Source: Pseudonocardia sp. CNS-004
Lineage (GTDB): Bacteria > Actinomycetota > Actinomycetes > Mycobacteriales > Pseudonocardiaceae
Length of the DNA: 64,000 nucleotides
Direction of reading: 5' to 3'
NCBI GenBank assembly: GCA_001942185.1
Contig: MKJV01000065.1
Coordinates: 85,551 to 149,550 of the forward strand
The notes below the pieces were generated by a model. It saw nothing but the letters and a program-made list of their open reading frames with translations, made no database searches and was not told the DNA's origin. The translations under genes and the position numbers were made by a program. Shown piece after piece: positions 19,173 to 29,116 of this stretch (position 1 is the first letter of the stretch; each line of letters opens with the position of its first letter).

Positions 19173-20821
19173 CTACCGGCGGAAGGAGACCTGCAGCGTC
19201 GGCCGGCTCACGCCGGCGAAGAAGTCGTTGCCCTTGTCGTCCACCACCACGAAGGCGGGGAAGTCCTCCACCTCGATCCGCCAGACCGCCTCCATCCCGA
19301 GCTCGGGGTACTCGAGCACGTCGACCTTGCGGATGCAGTCCTGGGCCAGCCGCGCGGCCGGGCCGCCGATCGAGCCGAGGTAGAACCCGCCGTGGGTGGC
19401 GCAGGCGTCGGTCACCTGCTTCGACCGGTTGCCTTGGCCAGCATCACGAGCGACCCGCCCGCGGCCTGGAACTGCTCGACGTAGGAGTCCATCCGCCCGG
19501 CCGTGGTGGGACCGAACGAGCCCGACGCGTAGCCCTCGGGCGTCTTGGCCGGGCCGGCGTAGTAGACGGGGTGGTCGCGCAGGTACTGCGGCATCGGCTC
19601 GCCCGCCTCCAACCGCTCGGCGATCTTGGCGTGGGCGATGTCGCGGGCCACGACGAGCGGGCCGGTGAGCGACACCCGTGTCTTCACCGGCAGCGTCGAG
19701 AGCTGTGCGCGGATGTCGGCCATCGGCCGGTTGAGATCCACGTGCACGACCTCGTCCGACAGGTCACCCTCGGTGGCCTCCGGCAGGAACTGGGCGGGGT
19801 CGCGTTCGAGCTGCTCCAGGAACACGCCGTCGGGGGTGATCTTGGCCTTGGCCTGGCGGTCGGCGGAGCAGGACACCGCGATCCCCACGGGGAGGGAGGC
19901 GCCGTGGCGGGGGAGTCGGATCACCCGCACGTCGTGGCAGAAGTACTTGCCGCCGAACTGCGCGCCGATGCCGAACTCGCGCGTCAGCTCCAGCACCTGC
20001 TGTTCGAGATCGCGGTCGCGGAAAGCGTGGCCCAGCTCGGAACCCTCGGCGGGGAGGTTGTCCAGGTAACGCGCGGAGGCGAGCTTGGCGACCTTGAGCG
20101 TGTACTCCGCCGACATCCCGCCGACCACCACCGCGAGGTGGTAGGGCGGGCAGGCGGCGGTGCCGAGCGAGCGCAGCTTCTCGTCGAGGAACGCCGCGAG
20201 CTTCTTCGGGTTCAGCAGCGCCTTCGTCTCCTGGTAGAGGAAGGTCTTGTTGGCCGAGCCGCCACCCTTGGCCATCACCAGGAACTCGTACTTGGGCGCC
20301 TGGCCCGGCGCGGTGTACAGCTCCACCTGGGCGGGCAGGTTCGTGCCGGTGTTCCGCTCGTCCCAGAACGACGTGGGCGCCATCTGCGAGTAGCGCAGGT
20401 TCAGCTCGTCGTAGGCCTCGAAGACGCCCCGCGAGATCGCGCGCTCGTCGTCGCCGCCGGTGAGCACGGTCTCGGTGCGCTTGGCGACGACGATCGCGGT
20501 GCCGGTGTCCTGGCACATCGGAAGCACCCCGCCCGCCGACACGCACGCGTTGCGCAGCAGGTCGGTGGCCACGAACCGGTCGTTGGGGGAGGCCTCCGGG
20601 TCGTCGACGATGGAGCGAAGCTGCGCGAGGTGCGACGGCCGCAGCATGTGCTGGATGTCGCGCACCGACTCGCGCACGAGCGCGGTGATCGTCGACGGGT
20701 CGATCTCGAGGAAGGTGCGGCCCGCCGCCTCGACGACGCGCCCCGGAGGCAGGTCGAGCAGGCGGTAGTCGGTGTCGTCCGGGCCGAGGGGAAGCACATC
20801 GGTGTGGTGGAACTCGGGCAC
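19173..20821 (-). CDS. Class I fumarate hydratase (one-base break near 19433)
   Basis: Oxygen-sensitive [4Fe-4S] fumarase of about 549 residues converting fumarate to malate in the TCA cycle. The N-terminal domain carries the cluster cysteines in [30 protein letters not shown] and [13 protein letters not shown]. The C-terminal domain begins near GVFLEQLE and ends [16 protein letters not shown]. The frame breaks at VMLAKG-NRS, where one C (plus strand) is missing near 19433; the rest ([20 protein letters not shown]) follows in the next frame. GTG 20821 gives [13 protein letters not shown]. The malate dehydrogenase gene at 56.6 kb provides the next TCA step. Confidence 0.92.
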
Positions 20822-20860
20822 CCGATGAAACTAACAGCGTAGGGAAATCGACCTTGCAGA

Positions 20861-20891
20861 ATGGTCGGGAGGCCGGACCGGCCCCCGACCA
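20861..20891. repeat. Inverted repeat in the fumarase / CoxL-like divergent spacer
   Basis: TGGTCGGGAGGCCGG and CCGGCCCCCGACCA form a nearly perfect stem within the 198-base divergent gap. It lies about 40 bases upstream of the fumarase start and could be an operator or a transcript hairpin. The rest of the gap shows nothing I can name. Confidence 0.4.
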
Positions 20892-21019
20892 GTCCGACCT
20901 CCCGTGGTGCGCGCGTCGACAGGCCGGCGCGCGAAGCCTCCGGTGGGAGAGGTTCTCCCGCCGACGGTTCCGCGTCAACTGCTGGGCACGTCCGGCCTAC
21001 TGACCGTAGTGTCGACCAC

Positions 21020-23389
21020 ATGCCAGGATCGATTCTCGGGACCTCCGTACGCCGCGTCGAGGACCGTGACCTCATCACCGGCGCCAGCACCTACGTCGGA
21101 AACCTCGCCCTCGACGGTGTCCTGCACCTCGCGTTCGTACGCTCCCCGTTCGCCCATGCCGTGATCAGCGGCATCGACACGTCCGCAGCGGCCGCGGCGC
21201 CGGGCGTCGTGGCGGTGTACACAGCAGGCGACCTCGACCTGCCGGCACACCACGGCCTCATGGTCGTCAACAAGGACCTGCCGCGTCCCCCGCTCGCCAC
21301 CGACCGCGCCCGCTTCGTGGGCGAGGCGGTGGCGGTCGTGGTCGCCGAGACCAAGGCGGCCGCCGTCGACGCGGTCGAGCTGGTGGAGGTCGACTACGAC
21401 CCGTTGCCTGCGGTGGTCGACATGGAGGCCGCGCTCGAGCCGGACGCGGAGCTGCAGTTCCCGCAGCTCGGCACGAACCTGGCCGACGGCCACCGGTCCA
21501 CCGACGAGGACGTCCTCGCCGACGCCGAGGTCGTCGTGCGGGCGCGTCTGGTGAACCAGCGCCTCGCCGTGATGCCGATGGAGGGCAACGCGATCGCCGT
21601 CCTGCCCGGTGGGTACGAGGGCGCCGACCACGACCTCACGATCTGGGTCTCCACCCAGATGCCGCACGGCTTCCGCGCCCAGGCGGCCGCGCTGTTCGGG
21701 CTGGAGCAGGACCGGGTGCGGGTGATCGCACCGCACGTGGGGGGCGGGTTCGGCGGCAAGGCGGGCATGCTCGCCGAGCACACCGCGGCCGTCGGGGTGG
21801 CACGGGCGCTCGGCCGTCCGGTCACCTGGGTGGAGACCAGGTCGGAGAACCTCGTGTCCATGCCGCAGGGGCGCGGGCAGGTCGCCTACTACGAGCTGGG
21901 CCTCACCCGCGAGGGCGTGATCACCGGGCTGCGGGCGCGGGTGGTCGGCGACAGCGGCGCGTACGCCGGGTTCGGCGGCGGGCTGGTGTTCATGTCGACC
22001 CACACGATGGCCACCGGTGTGTACCGGATCCCGAAGCTGTCCTTCGACGGTGCCGTCGCGCTCACCAACACCACACCGATGGGCGCGTTCCGGGGCGCGG
22101 GCCGTCCGGAGGCCACGGCACACATCGAGCGGATGATCGACATCGCGGCGGCGGAGCTGGGCGTCGACCCGGTCGAGCTGCGGCGGCGCAACTTCATCCA
22201 GCCCGACGAGTTCCCGTACCAGACCCTGTCCGGCGTGCGCTACGACATCGGCGACTACGACCTGTCGCTGCGCGAGGCGCTGCGGATCGTCGACTACGAG
22301 AAGCTGCGCGAGGAGCAGGCCTCCCGGCGGGAGTCGGGCGACCCGGTGCAGCTCGGCATCGGTGTCAGCGTGTACGTCGAGATCACCGGGGGTGCCGGCG
22401 ACGAGTACGGCTCGGTCACCGTCCACCCCGACGGCTCCGCGACGATCTCGGCGGGCACGTCCGCCCACGGCCAGGGGCACGCCACGTCGTTCGCCATGGT
22501 GGCGAGCGACCGGCTCGGGATCCCGGTGGAGAAGATCCGCTTCGTGCAGTCCGACACCGCCACGGTGCCGCGCGGCGGGGGCACGGGCGGGTCGCGGTCG
22601 CTGCAGATGGCGGGCAACGCCGTCGGGGCCGCGGCAGACGACGTGCTCGAGCAGGGCCGCAAGCGCGCCGCCGCGATGCTGGAGGCGTCCGTCGACGACG
22701 TGCGGCTCACCGACGACGGCGAGTTCGGCGTGGCCGGCGTGCCCTCGGTGTCGCTCACGTGGGCGCAGGTCGCGAGCGGTGCCGACGCCGACGGCGAGCA
22801 GCTGTTCGCCGGGCTGGACTTCCACCAGGACAGCGCGACGTTCCCGTTCGGGGCGCACGTTGCCGTGGTGGAGGTCGACACCGACACCGGCCGGGTCACG
22901 CCGCGGCGCCACGTCGCGGTGGACGACTGTGGTCGCGTGCTCAACCCGCTGATCGTGGAGGGCCAGCAGCACGGCGGGCTGGCGCAGGGGATCGCGCAGG
23001 CGCTGTACGAGGAGGTCGTCTTCGATTCCGAGGGCCAGCCGCTCACCGGCACGCTCGCCGACTACCGGATGCCCAGCGCGGCCGACCTCATGATGTTCGA
23101 GGCGTCCAACACCGAGACGCCGACGCCGCTCAACCCGCTGGGGGCGAAGGGCATCGGCGAGTCGGCCACGGTGGGTTCCACTCCGGCCGTGCAGAACGCC
23201 GTGGTCGACGCGCTGAGCCCGCTCGGGGTGCGGCACGTCGACCTGCCGTGCACACCGGAGCGGGTGTGGCGGGCGGTGCGCGACGCGCGCGCCGGGGCAC
23301 CCGCGGACCTGTGGCGGGAGCCGCCCGCCGTGTTCGCGACGCTCCCGGTGCAGGGCGAGACGAACGGGGCGGCCGAGGGCACCATCTGA
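21020..23389 (+). CDS. Xanthine dehydrogenase / CO-dehydrogenase-type molybdenum large subunit
   Basis: Molybdopterin-containing hydroxylase large subunit of 789 residues with both family domains: the N-terminal a/b hammerhead (GTSVRRVEDRDLITGASTYV) and the Mo-cofactor domain (VGGGFGGKAGMLAEH, GAFRGAGRPEAT, TSAHGQGHATSFAMVASD, GAKGIGESATVG). The active-site loop reads AFRGAGR, as in form II CoxL-like enzymes, not the AYRCSFR of true aerobic CO dehydrogenase. The substrate is therefore probably an aldehyde, purine or N-heterocycle. No FAD-binding medium subunit or 2Fe-2S small subunit gene is adjacent, which is unusual. ATG 21020 starts the family N-terminus. The gene reads intact. Confidence 0.9.
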   Translation: MPGSILGTSVRRVEDRDLITGASTYVGNLALDGVLHLAFVRSPFAHAVISGIDTSAAAAAPGVVAVYTAGDLDLPAHHGLMVVNKDLPRPPLATDRARFVGEAVAVVVAETKAAAVDAVELVEVDYDPLPAVVDMEAALEPDAELQFPQLGTNLADGHRSTDEDVLADAEVVVRARLVNQRLAVMPMEGNAIAVLPGGYEGADHDLTIWVSTQMPHGFRAQAAALFGLEQDRVRVIAPHVGGGFGGKAGMLAEHTAAVGVARALGRPVTWVETRSENLVSMPQGRGQVAYYELGLTREGVITGLRARVVGDSGAYAGFGGGLVFMSTHTMATGVYRIPKLSFDGAVALTNTTPMGAFRGAGRPEATAHIERMIDIAAAELGVDPVELRRRNFIQPDEFPYQTLSGVRYDIGDYDLSLREALRIVDYEKLREEQASRRESGDPVQLGIGVSVYVEITGGAGDEYGSVTVHPDGSATISAGTSAHGQGHATSFAMVASDRLGIPVEKIRFVQSDTATVPRGGGTGGSRSLQMAGNAVGAAADDVLEQGRKRAAAMLEASVDDVRLTDDGEFGVAGVPSVSLTWAQVASGADADGEQLFAGLDFHQDSATFPFGAHVAVVEVDTDTGRVTPRRHVAVDDCGRVLNPLIVEGQQHGGLAQGIAQALYEEVVFDSEGQPLTGTLADYRMPSAADLMMFEASNTETPTPLNPLGAKGIGESATVGSTPAVQNAVVDALSPLGVRHVDLPCTPERVWRAVRDARAGAPADLWREPPAVFATLPVQGETNGAAEGTI

Positions 23390-23419
23390 CGCCGCACCGT
23401 CCGGCACAGCGACTCACCT

Positions 23420-23500
23420 GCATCCAGACCCCGACTCGCGGGAATCCGGGTACCCCGTTCCCGCGAGTCGTGGTCTGCGTGCAGCCGAGTCGGGGTCTGG
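23420..23500. repeat. GACTCGCGGG hairpin repeat, copy 1
   Basis: A perfect 13-base stem CGACTCGCGGGAA (23432-23444) / TTCCCGCGAGTCG (23458-23470) is embedded in a second inverted pair: GCATCCAGACCCCGACTCG (from 23420) with CGAGTCGGGGTCTGGGTGC (from 23486). It lies between the convergent CoxL-like and lactonase genes. Three related copies occur at 30.1, 53.4 and 58.9 kb. Confidence 0.7.
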
Positions 23501-23521
23501 GTGCGGGGAGCCGGGCTCGGG

Positions 23522-24646
23522 TCAGAGCGGGACCATCCCGCACCAGAACAGCGAGGCGTCCCCGACGTCGACGTCGTACTTGCGGGCGAAGGTGAGCCGC
23601 CCGTCGTCGCCGACTCCGAACACCGAGAAGCCGGCGGCCACCTCCCGGACCCGGTCGCCCTCCCGGACGGTCGCCGGCGCCACGGCCGCCGTGACCAGCA
23701 TCTTCCCGGCCGGGTGGATGGTGAGGGTGCGGGCGTGCACGGCCTCGATGCCGATCGTCTGGACCAGCGTGGGCTCACCGCTGCCGGGGTCGACGGAGAA
23801 CACGGCCACGGTGTTCTCGCCGTCGTTCTCGCAGGTGTGGCCGTCCGAGCGGTTGACGAGGTAGACGTTCCGGCCGTTCGGGTGGACGCGGATCGGGCCC
23901 AGGTACTGCACGGGGGCACGCCGCTCGGGGCGTGCCACGGTGGCGGCGGTGTACCGCGGTGACGGGGTGATCCCGTCGCGGTGCACCCCGTAGGTCAGCA
24001 CCTCGTTGCTGCGCTCCATCGAGACGTACATCCACGGCTCGGTGGGGTGGAAGTCCACGTGCCGCGGCCCGAAACCCAGCCCGTCGCCGTCGGTGACGGA
24101 CTGCGTGCCCGACAGCCGGCCGTCGGCGAAGCGGAACACCTTCAGCGCGCCGGGGTTCGCCGGCGCGTTCGCGGTGGCGTCGTCGCCGCGGGTGCTGAGG
24201 ACGACGAGGTCGCCTGCGGGGGCGATGCGCACCTGGTGGGCGTAGTGGCCTGCGTCGACGGGTTCGTGTCGGGCGACCGGCGCGCCGATCGTGCCGTCCG
24301 GTTCCAGGGCGTGCACGGTCAGGGCGGAGGGCTGGTTGTAGGCGGTCAGCAGGTGGCGCCCGGCCGGGTCGACGGTGATGTGGATCGGTCGGCTGCCGAG
24401 GACGAGGGGAGTGCCGAGCTCGGTGAGCCGGCCGGTCGCGCGGTCGATCCGGTAGGTGGCGACGCCGTGCGTGTCGTCCGCCGTGGACCGGTTGCTGTAG
24501 GCCACGTAGAGCACCGGCGCTTCCGGGTGCTCCCGGACGTACTGCACGGCTGCGGGCGCACGTGTGGTGCTGTCCGGGGTGAGGGTGAGCGCGGCGTCGT
24601 CCACCCTGTGGACGGTGAGGTGGGCGCCGACCGCGGCGTAGAACAT
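23522..24646 (-). CDS. Lactonase-family seven-bladed beta-propeller protein
   Basis: Protein of 374 residues of the 6-phosphogluconolactonase (YbhE/Pgl) lactonase family. Repeated propeller blades carry family motifs: VLYVAYSNRS, RPIHITVDPAGRHLLTAYN, YAHQVRIAPAGDLVVLSTRG, GPRHVDFHPTEPWMYVSME and GPIRVHPNGRNVYLVNRSDG. ATG 24646 begins MFYAAVGAHLTVH, the first blade, and no signal peptide is present, so it is cytoplasmic. Family members hydrolyse 6-phosphogluconolactone or other sugar lactones; the exact substrate is open. It is divergent from the fumarylacetoacetase-type gene. Confidence 0.85.
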   Translation of the reverse strand: MFYAAVGAHLTVHRVDDAALTLTPDSTTRAPAAVQYVREHPEAPVLYVAYSNRSTADDTHGVATYRIDRATGRLTELGTPLVLGSRPIHITVDPAGRHLLTAYNQPSALTVHALEPDGTIGAPVARHEPVDAGHYAHQVRIAPAGDLVVLSTRGDDATANAPANPGALKVFRFADGRLSGTQSVTDGDGLGFGPRHVDFHPTEPWMYVSMERSNEVLTYGVHRDGITPSPRYTAATVARPERRAPVQYLGPIRVHPNGRNVYLVNRSDGHTCENDGENTVAVFSVDPGSGEPTLVQTIGIEAVHARTLTIHPAGKMLVTAAVAPATVREGDRVREVAAGFSVFGVGDDGRLTFARKYDVDVGDASLFWCGMVPL

Positions 24647-24818
24647 GGTCGGGACGGTAGCGCCACCTCGTCGGGTGTTCGCCGATCGGTTGATCCTGTT
24701 CGTCCGTCTCGCGATATCGATCACCCTTGTCCGATCCGTTGATCAATGGCCCCCCGATCGTGTGCCCCGTGCCGGATTGGGCGAGACTGCCCGCCGTGAC
24801 GATGGGTGAGGTGACGGT

Positions 24819-25649
24819 ATGAGGCTGGCGACGATCCGCACGGCGACGGGCCACCGTGCGGTCCGGGTCGACGCGACCCACGCGGTGGAGACCGGGGAGG
24901 CCGACGTCCGTGCGCTGCTGGACCGGCCCGACTGGGCCGAGCACGCCGCGGCCGCGTCCGGGCCGACCCACGCGGTCGAGGGCCTGGACCTCGCCCCGCT
25001 CGTGCCGTCGCCGGAGAAGATCATCTGCGTCGGGCTGAACTACCGCGACCACGTCCTCGAGATGGGCAACCAACTGCCCGCCTACCCGACCGTGTTCGCG
25101 AAGTACGCCCCGGCGCTCGTCGGCGCCCACGACGACATCGTCCTGCCCCGCTCGTCGACGGCGATCGACTGGGAGGTGGAGCTGACGGTCGTGATCGGCC
25201 GCCCGGTGCGGCACGCCACCCCGGAGCAGGCGCAGGCCGCCATCGCCGGCTACACCGTGCTCAACGACGTGAGCGTGCGCGACTTCCAGCGCCGCACCTC
25301 GCAGTTCCTGCAGGGGAAGACGTTCGAGCACACGACCCCGCTGGGGCCGTGGCTCGTGACCCCCGACGAGCTCCCGGAGGGCGGCTGGGAGGTCTCCACC
25401 GTCCTCGACGGCGAGACGATGCAGCGCTCGACCACCGACGAGCTGGTGTTCTCCCCGGTGGACCTGGTCGTCTACCTCTCCGGGATCGTCACGCTGAACC
25501 CGGGCGACGTGATCGCCACCGGCACCCCGGGCGGCGTCGGGCACGCCCGCAAGCCCCCGCGTTACCTCACCGACGGGGCACAGCTCGTCACCCGCATCGA
25601 GGGCATCGGGGAGTGCCGCAACACCTGCCGGCTGGAGGCGGCACCGTGA
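24819..25649 (+). CDS. Fumarylacetoacetate hydrolase family, probable fumarylpyruvate hydrolase
   Basis: Hydrolase of 276 residues with the complete FAH fold: VGLNYRDHVLEMG, the metal ligands in DWEVELTVVIGR, TVLNDVSVRDFQRR, GKTFEHTTPLGPWLVT and GDVIATGTPGGVG. Its stop overlaps the start of a mycothiol-dependent maleylpyruvate isomerase gene (GTGA), so the two proteins probably act in sequence. That pairing points to the gentisate pathway, in which maleylpyruvate is isomerised to fumarylpyruvate and then cleaved to fumarate and pyruvate. The gentisate dioxygenase gene is not in the window, and other 2-hydroxyacid or diketone substrates remain possible. Confidence 0.88.
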   Translation: MRLATIRTATGHRAVRVDATHAVETGEADVRALLDRPDWAEHAAAASGPTHAVEGLDLAPLVPSPEKIICVGLNYRDHVLEMGNQLPAYPTVFAKYAPALVGAHDDIVLPRSSTAIDWEVELTVVIGRPVRHATPEQAQAAIAGYTVLNDVSVRDFQRRTSQFLQGKTFEHTTPLGPWLVTPDELPEGGWEVSTVLDGETMQRSTTDELVFSPVDLVVYLSGIVTLNPGDVIATGTPGGVGHARKPPRYLTDGAQLVTRIEGIGECRNTCRLEAAP

Positions 25650-26404
25650 ACGAGCGGGCCGTGACACAGCGGGCCATGACCGTGACCGGTCCGCGTTCCC
25701 TCACCCACACGCTCGCCTGGGCCGGCGACGGTGCCGCCCACCTGCGCGGGCTCATGACCCGGATGGGTGACGACGCGTTCGCGGCGCCGTCCGCGCTGCC
25801 GGGGTGGAGCCGGGCCCACGTGCTCACCCACATCGCGCGCAACGCCGACGCGTTGATCAACCTGCTGGACTGGGCGCGGACCGGCGTTCGCACACCGGCG
25901 TACGCGAGCCGCGAGCAGCGCGACGCCGACATCGTGGCCGGCGCGGGACGGACGCCCGCCGAGATCCGCGCGGACGTCGTGGAGTCGTCCGACCGGCTCG
26001 CCGTCGCGGTGCGGGCGATGCCGGAACCCGCGTGGTCGGTGCAGGTGCAGAACGCGCAGGGGCGCGACCTGATCGCCACCGACATCCCGTGGCTGCGTGC
26101 CCGCGAGATGTGGATCCACGCCGTCGACCTCGACGTCGGCGCGTCGTTCGCCGACATGCCGGCCCCGATGGTGACCACCTTGCTCGCCGACGTCACCACG
26201 ACGATGGGGGAGAAGCCGGACTGCCCGGCCCTGCGCCTCACCTCGCCGGACGGCGCCGTGTGGGAGGTCGGTGACCAGTCCGCGGCCACGACCGTCACCG
26301 GCCAGGCGCCCGCCCTCGCCGCCTGGCTGCTGGGCCGGAGCAAGGGCCGCGACCTGCACAGCTCGGCGGGCAGGAAGCCCCCCACCCTGCCCCGCTGGCT
26401 CTGA
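25646..26404 (+). CDS. Mycothiol-dependent maleylpyruvate isomerase family protein
   Basis: Protein of about 252 residues of the DinB-like metal-binding fold used by mycothiol-dependent enzymes. The N-terminal helix bundle contains the metal-ligand region GWSRAHVLTHIARNADAL and REMWIHAVDLDVG; the C-terminal SCP2-like part contains WEVGDQSAATTVTGQAPALA and AAWLLGR. The start GTG 25646 is fixed by the overlap with the preceding hydrolase gene. It is predicted to isomerise maleylpyruvate to fumarylpyruvate in gentisate breakdown, with the hydrolase completing the step. The dependence on mycothiol agrees with an actinobacterial host. Confidence 0.85.
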   Translation: MNERAVTQRAMTVTGPRSLTHTLAWAGDGAAHLRGLMTRMGDDAFAAPSALPGWSRAHVLTHIARNADALINLLDWARTGVRTPAYASREQRDADIVAGAGRTPAEIRADVVESSDRLAVAVRAMPEPAWSVQVQNAQGRDLIATDIPWLRAREMWIHAVDLDVGASFADMPAPMVTTLLADVTTTMGEKPDCPALRLTSPDGAVWEVGDQSAATTVTGQAPALAAWLLGRSKGRDLHSSAGRKPPTLPRWL

Positions 26405-26415
26405 CCTTCCTGACC

Positions 26416-26457
26416 CGTGAGTGGATACGAGTGCTCGGGCACTCGTTTCCACTCACG
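26416..26457 (+). terminator. Strong hairpin after the isomerase gene
   Basis: CGTGAGTGGATACGAGTGC (26416-26434) pairs with GCACTCGTTTCCACTCACG (26439-26457) with one mismatch and a four-base loop, starting 12 bases after the stop codon. It is a probable intrinsic-type terminator or palindromic repeat. Confidence 0.65.
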
Positions 26458-26503
26458 ACCCGTGGGGGTGAGTGGGGTGTGCCGGGCGTGGGAGGCTCCG
26501 GCC

Positions 26504-27917
26504 GTGCAACCGTCGCCGCGTCCCGTTCCGGACTTCGATGCCGTGCGCGCCGAGTTCGCGCTCCCCGATGCCTTCCCGGCCGAGGTGCTGGCCGAGGCCA
26601 CGAGGGCGGCGGCGGTGCGGCCGGGTCCGGGGCCGGGCAGGCGGGACGCCACGGACGTCGAGCTGGTGACGATCGACCCGCCCGGCTCGAAGGATCTGGA
26701 CCAGGCCCTCGGCGTGGTCCGGCACGGGTCGGGGTTCCGGGTGCACTACGCGATCGCCGATCTCGGGGCGGTGGTCGAGCCCCACGGCGCGCTGGACGCG
26801 GAGGTGCGCGGGCGCGGGCAGACCGTGTACCTGCCCGACGGTCGGTGCCGCTGCACCCGCCGGTGCTGTCGGAGGACGCGGCGAGCCTGCTCCCGGACGG
26901 CCCGCGGGCCGCGGTGCTGTGGACGGTGGACCTCGACGAGGCCGGCGAGCAGGTCGGGGCGTCGCTGGAGCGGGCGGTGGTGCGGTCGCGGGCCCGGCTG
27001 GACTACGCGGGTGTGCAGGCCGACGTGGACGCCGGCCGGGTGCATCCGGCTCTCGCCGCCCTGCCGGAGCTGGGGCCGCTGCGCCGTGAGCACGCGCTGC
27101 GGCGCGGAGCGATCGAGCTGGAGCTCCCCGAGCAGGAGGTCGTGCCGGACGGGGCGGGCGGCTGGACCGTGCGCGTGCGCAGGCGGCTGGACGTCGAGTC
27201 GTGGAACGCGGAGATCTCGCTGCTCACCGGCATGGCGGCGGCGCGGATCATGCTGGACGCGGCGTGGGCCTGCTGCGTACGCTCCCGGCGCCCGATCCGG
27301 ACGCGCTGTCGGCGTTCCGGGGCGCGGCGCGGGAGCTCGGCTTCGACCTGCCGGATTCGCTGCCGGTCGCGGAGGCGTTGGCCGGCCTGCCCGCCGACTC
27401 GCCGTCGGCGCTGGCATTGCGCCGGGCGGCCACCGTGCTGCTGCGCGGGGCCGGGTACGTCGCGTTCGACCGCTCGGCAGGCACCGAGGCGCCCGCCGAT
27501 CCCGGCCACGGCGGAATCGGCGCGCCGTACGCCCACGTCACCGCGCCGTTGCGGCGGCTCGCCGACCGGTTCGGCACCGAGGTGTGCCTCGCGGTCACGG
27601 CGGGCGGGGAGCTGCCGGAGTGGCTGCGCGCGGCGCTCCCGGCACTCCCGGACGTCATGGCCGAGTCGGACGCGCTGGCCGGGCGCGTCGACCGGGCCTG
27701 TGTCGACCGCACCGAGGCCGCCCTGCTGAACGCGCGTGTCGGCGAGGAGTTCGATGCGGTGGTCCTGCGGGCCGACGGCGACGCGGGTGAGGTGTACGTG
27801 CCCGACCCGCCCGTGCTCGCTCGCTGCACGGGCGTTCTCACGGCCGGTGCGGCGGTGCGCGTGCGGCTCACCGAGGCCGACCCGGGGACGGGCCGGATCG
27901 AGTTCGCCGCCTCCTGA
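26504..27917 (+). CDS. Compact RNB-domain ribonuclease (RNase II family; two one-base breaks)
   Basis: Exoribonuclease-type protein of about 471 residues consisting mainly of the RNB catalytic domain. The acidic active-site motif is TIDPPGSKDLDQALGV, followed by YAIADLGAVVEPHG, VLSEDAASLLPDG, WNAEISLLTGMAAARIML and the C-terminal APYAHVTAPLRRLADRF. Unlike RNase II or RNase R there is no room for full cold-shock and S1 domains apart from a short beta-rich tail, a compact form common in actinobacteria. One G is missing near 26845 (before VPLHPP) and one near 27265 (before VGLLRTL). GTG 26504 follows GGAGG. It precedes a GCS2-type gene. Confidence 0.85.
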
Positions 27918-28003
27918 CTCGGCGAACGGGCTCCGCGGGGCGGCGGGTGAGGCTACCCTCATTCGCGGCGGGCGGTCCGCCGACGACATGGGGAGGTGGG
28001 CCG

Positions 28004-29106
28004 GTGGGGGACCGTGCGTTCCGGTACGGCATCGAGCACGAGATCGCGCTCGTCCACGTCGGCGGCGGGTTCGCCGACTACACCTCCACACGTTCGACGA
28101 CCTGCAGGCCGTGGTCGACGCCCTGCCCGAGGACCGGGCCGACTACCCGGACCTGCGCGTCGGCGACCAGGGGATCAAGCGCAAGCGGTGGTACGTCGAG
28201 GGTTACGAGCGTTTCGACGACCGGGGTGAGCTGGTCCGGTGCGACCCGAAGGGCCTGGAGGTCCGCACCCGCATCCACGACTCCGTGGAGGCCGCCGTGT
28301 CCGCCCTGCGCGCGGACCTGCGTCTCCTCGACGCGGAGCTGGCCGGCACGGGGTTGCGCGCCGCCACGATCGCGTTCAACCCCGTCCGCTCGGAGTACCG
28401 GATCGAGCCGCCGCTGAACGAGTGGGAGCGCACCCACCGGTTCGGCTCGCCGGAGGAGCGCACGGCGCACGTGCACATGTCGACGTACGGCCCTGACCTG
28501 AACCTGTCCTGCGCCGATCTCGACGAGGCGGCGATCGTCGACGCGGGCCGCAAGCTCACGTACTACAGCCCGTGGCTGGTGCCGTTGTCGTTCTCCTCGC
28601 CGTTCCGCGACGGCGGGCCGTGGGGTGGGCTGTCGGCGCGCACGGCGGTGCGCACCGGGGTGCGGCCCGCCGCGCTCGTCTTCCTCGCGGGCCCGGAGGG
28701 GCAGCTGGCGGCCGACCCGTCGCTCACCCAGGTGGCGCGCCTGCCCGCCGAGGTCGGCCGCATCGAGTTCAAGGCGTTCGACGCCTGCCCCGACCCCGAC
28801 CTGTACGGCGAGCTGCTGTCGCTGCTCACCGGTGTGGTGCTGGACGACACCCTGCCGGGCAGGCGCACCACACCCGATGCCGGCCTGCACAAGCACGTGG
28901 CAGGCGTCGGGCTCGCCGACGACGAGGTGCACGCCGGCACCGGCGAGCTCCTCGACGCCGCGGAGCAGGCCCTGGCCGACCGTCCGTCCGACCGGGCGCG
29001 GCTGGCGAGGCTGCGTGAACGCTGGCGCCGCAGGGAGTCCCCCGCGGAGAAGATGCTCGAGGCCTACCGATCTGGCGAACCGGTGGCCGGGCTGCTCCCG
29101 TCCTAG
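28004..29106 (+). CDS. GCS2-type glutamate-cysteine ligase family protein (one-base break near 28087)
   Basis: ATP-dependent carboxylate-amine ligase family protein of about 367 residues. The start FRYGIEHEIALV holds the conserved Glu-His-Glu of the ATP-site strand. Further family features are KRKRWYVEGYERFD, GLEVRTRIH, PPLNEWERTHRFGSPEERTA and HVHMSTYGPDLNLS. GTG 28004 has GGGAGG at seven bases. One C is missing near 28087 (DYTS-HTFDDL). Mycothiol producers need no glutathione, so this branch probably ligates an amine or amino acid other than in glutathione synthesis; the product is unknown. Some other ATP-grasp-like ligation is the alternative. Confidence 0.7.
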
Positions 29107-29116
29107 CCGGCGCGGG

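Noticed and set aside
21020..23389. Naming the molybdenum enzyme aerobic CO dehydrogenase (coxL)
   Set aside because: The active-site loop is AFRGAGR, not AYRCSFR, and the partner subunit genes are missing.
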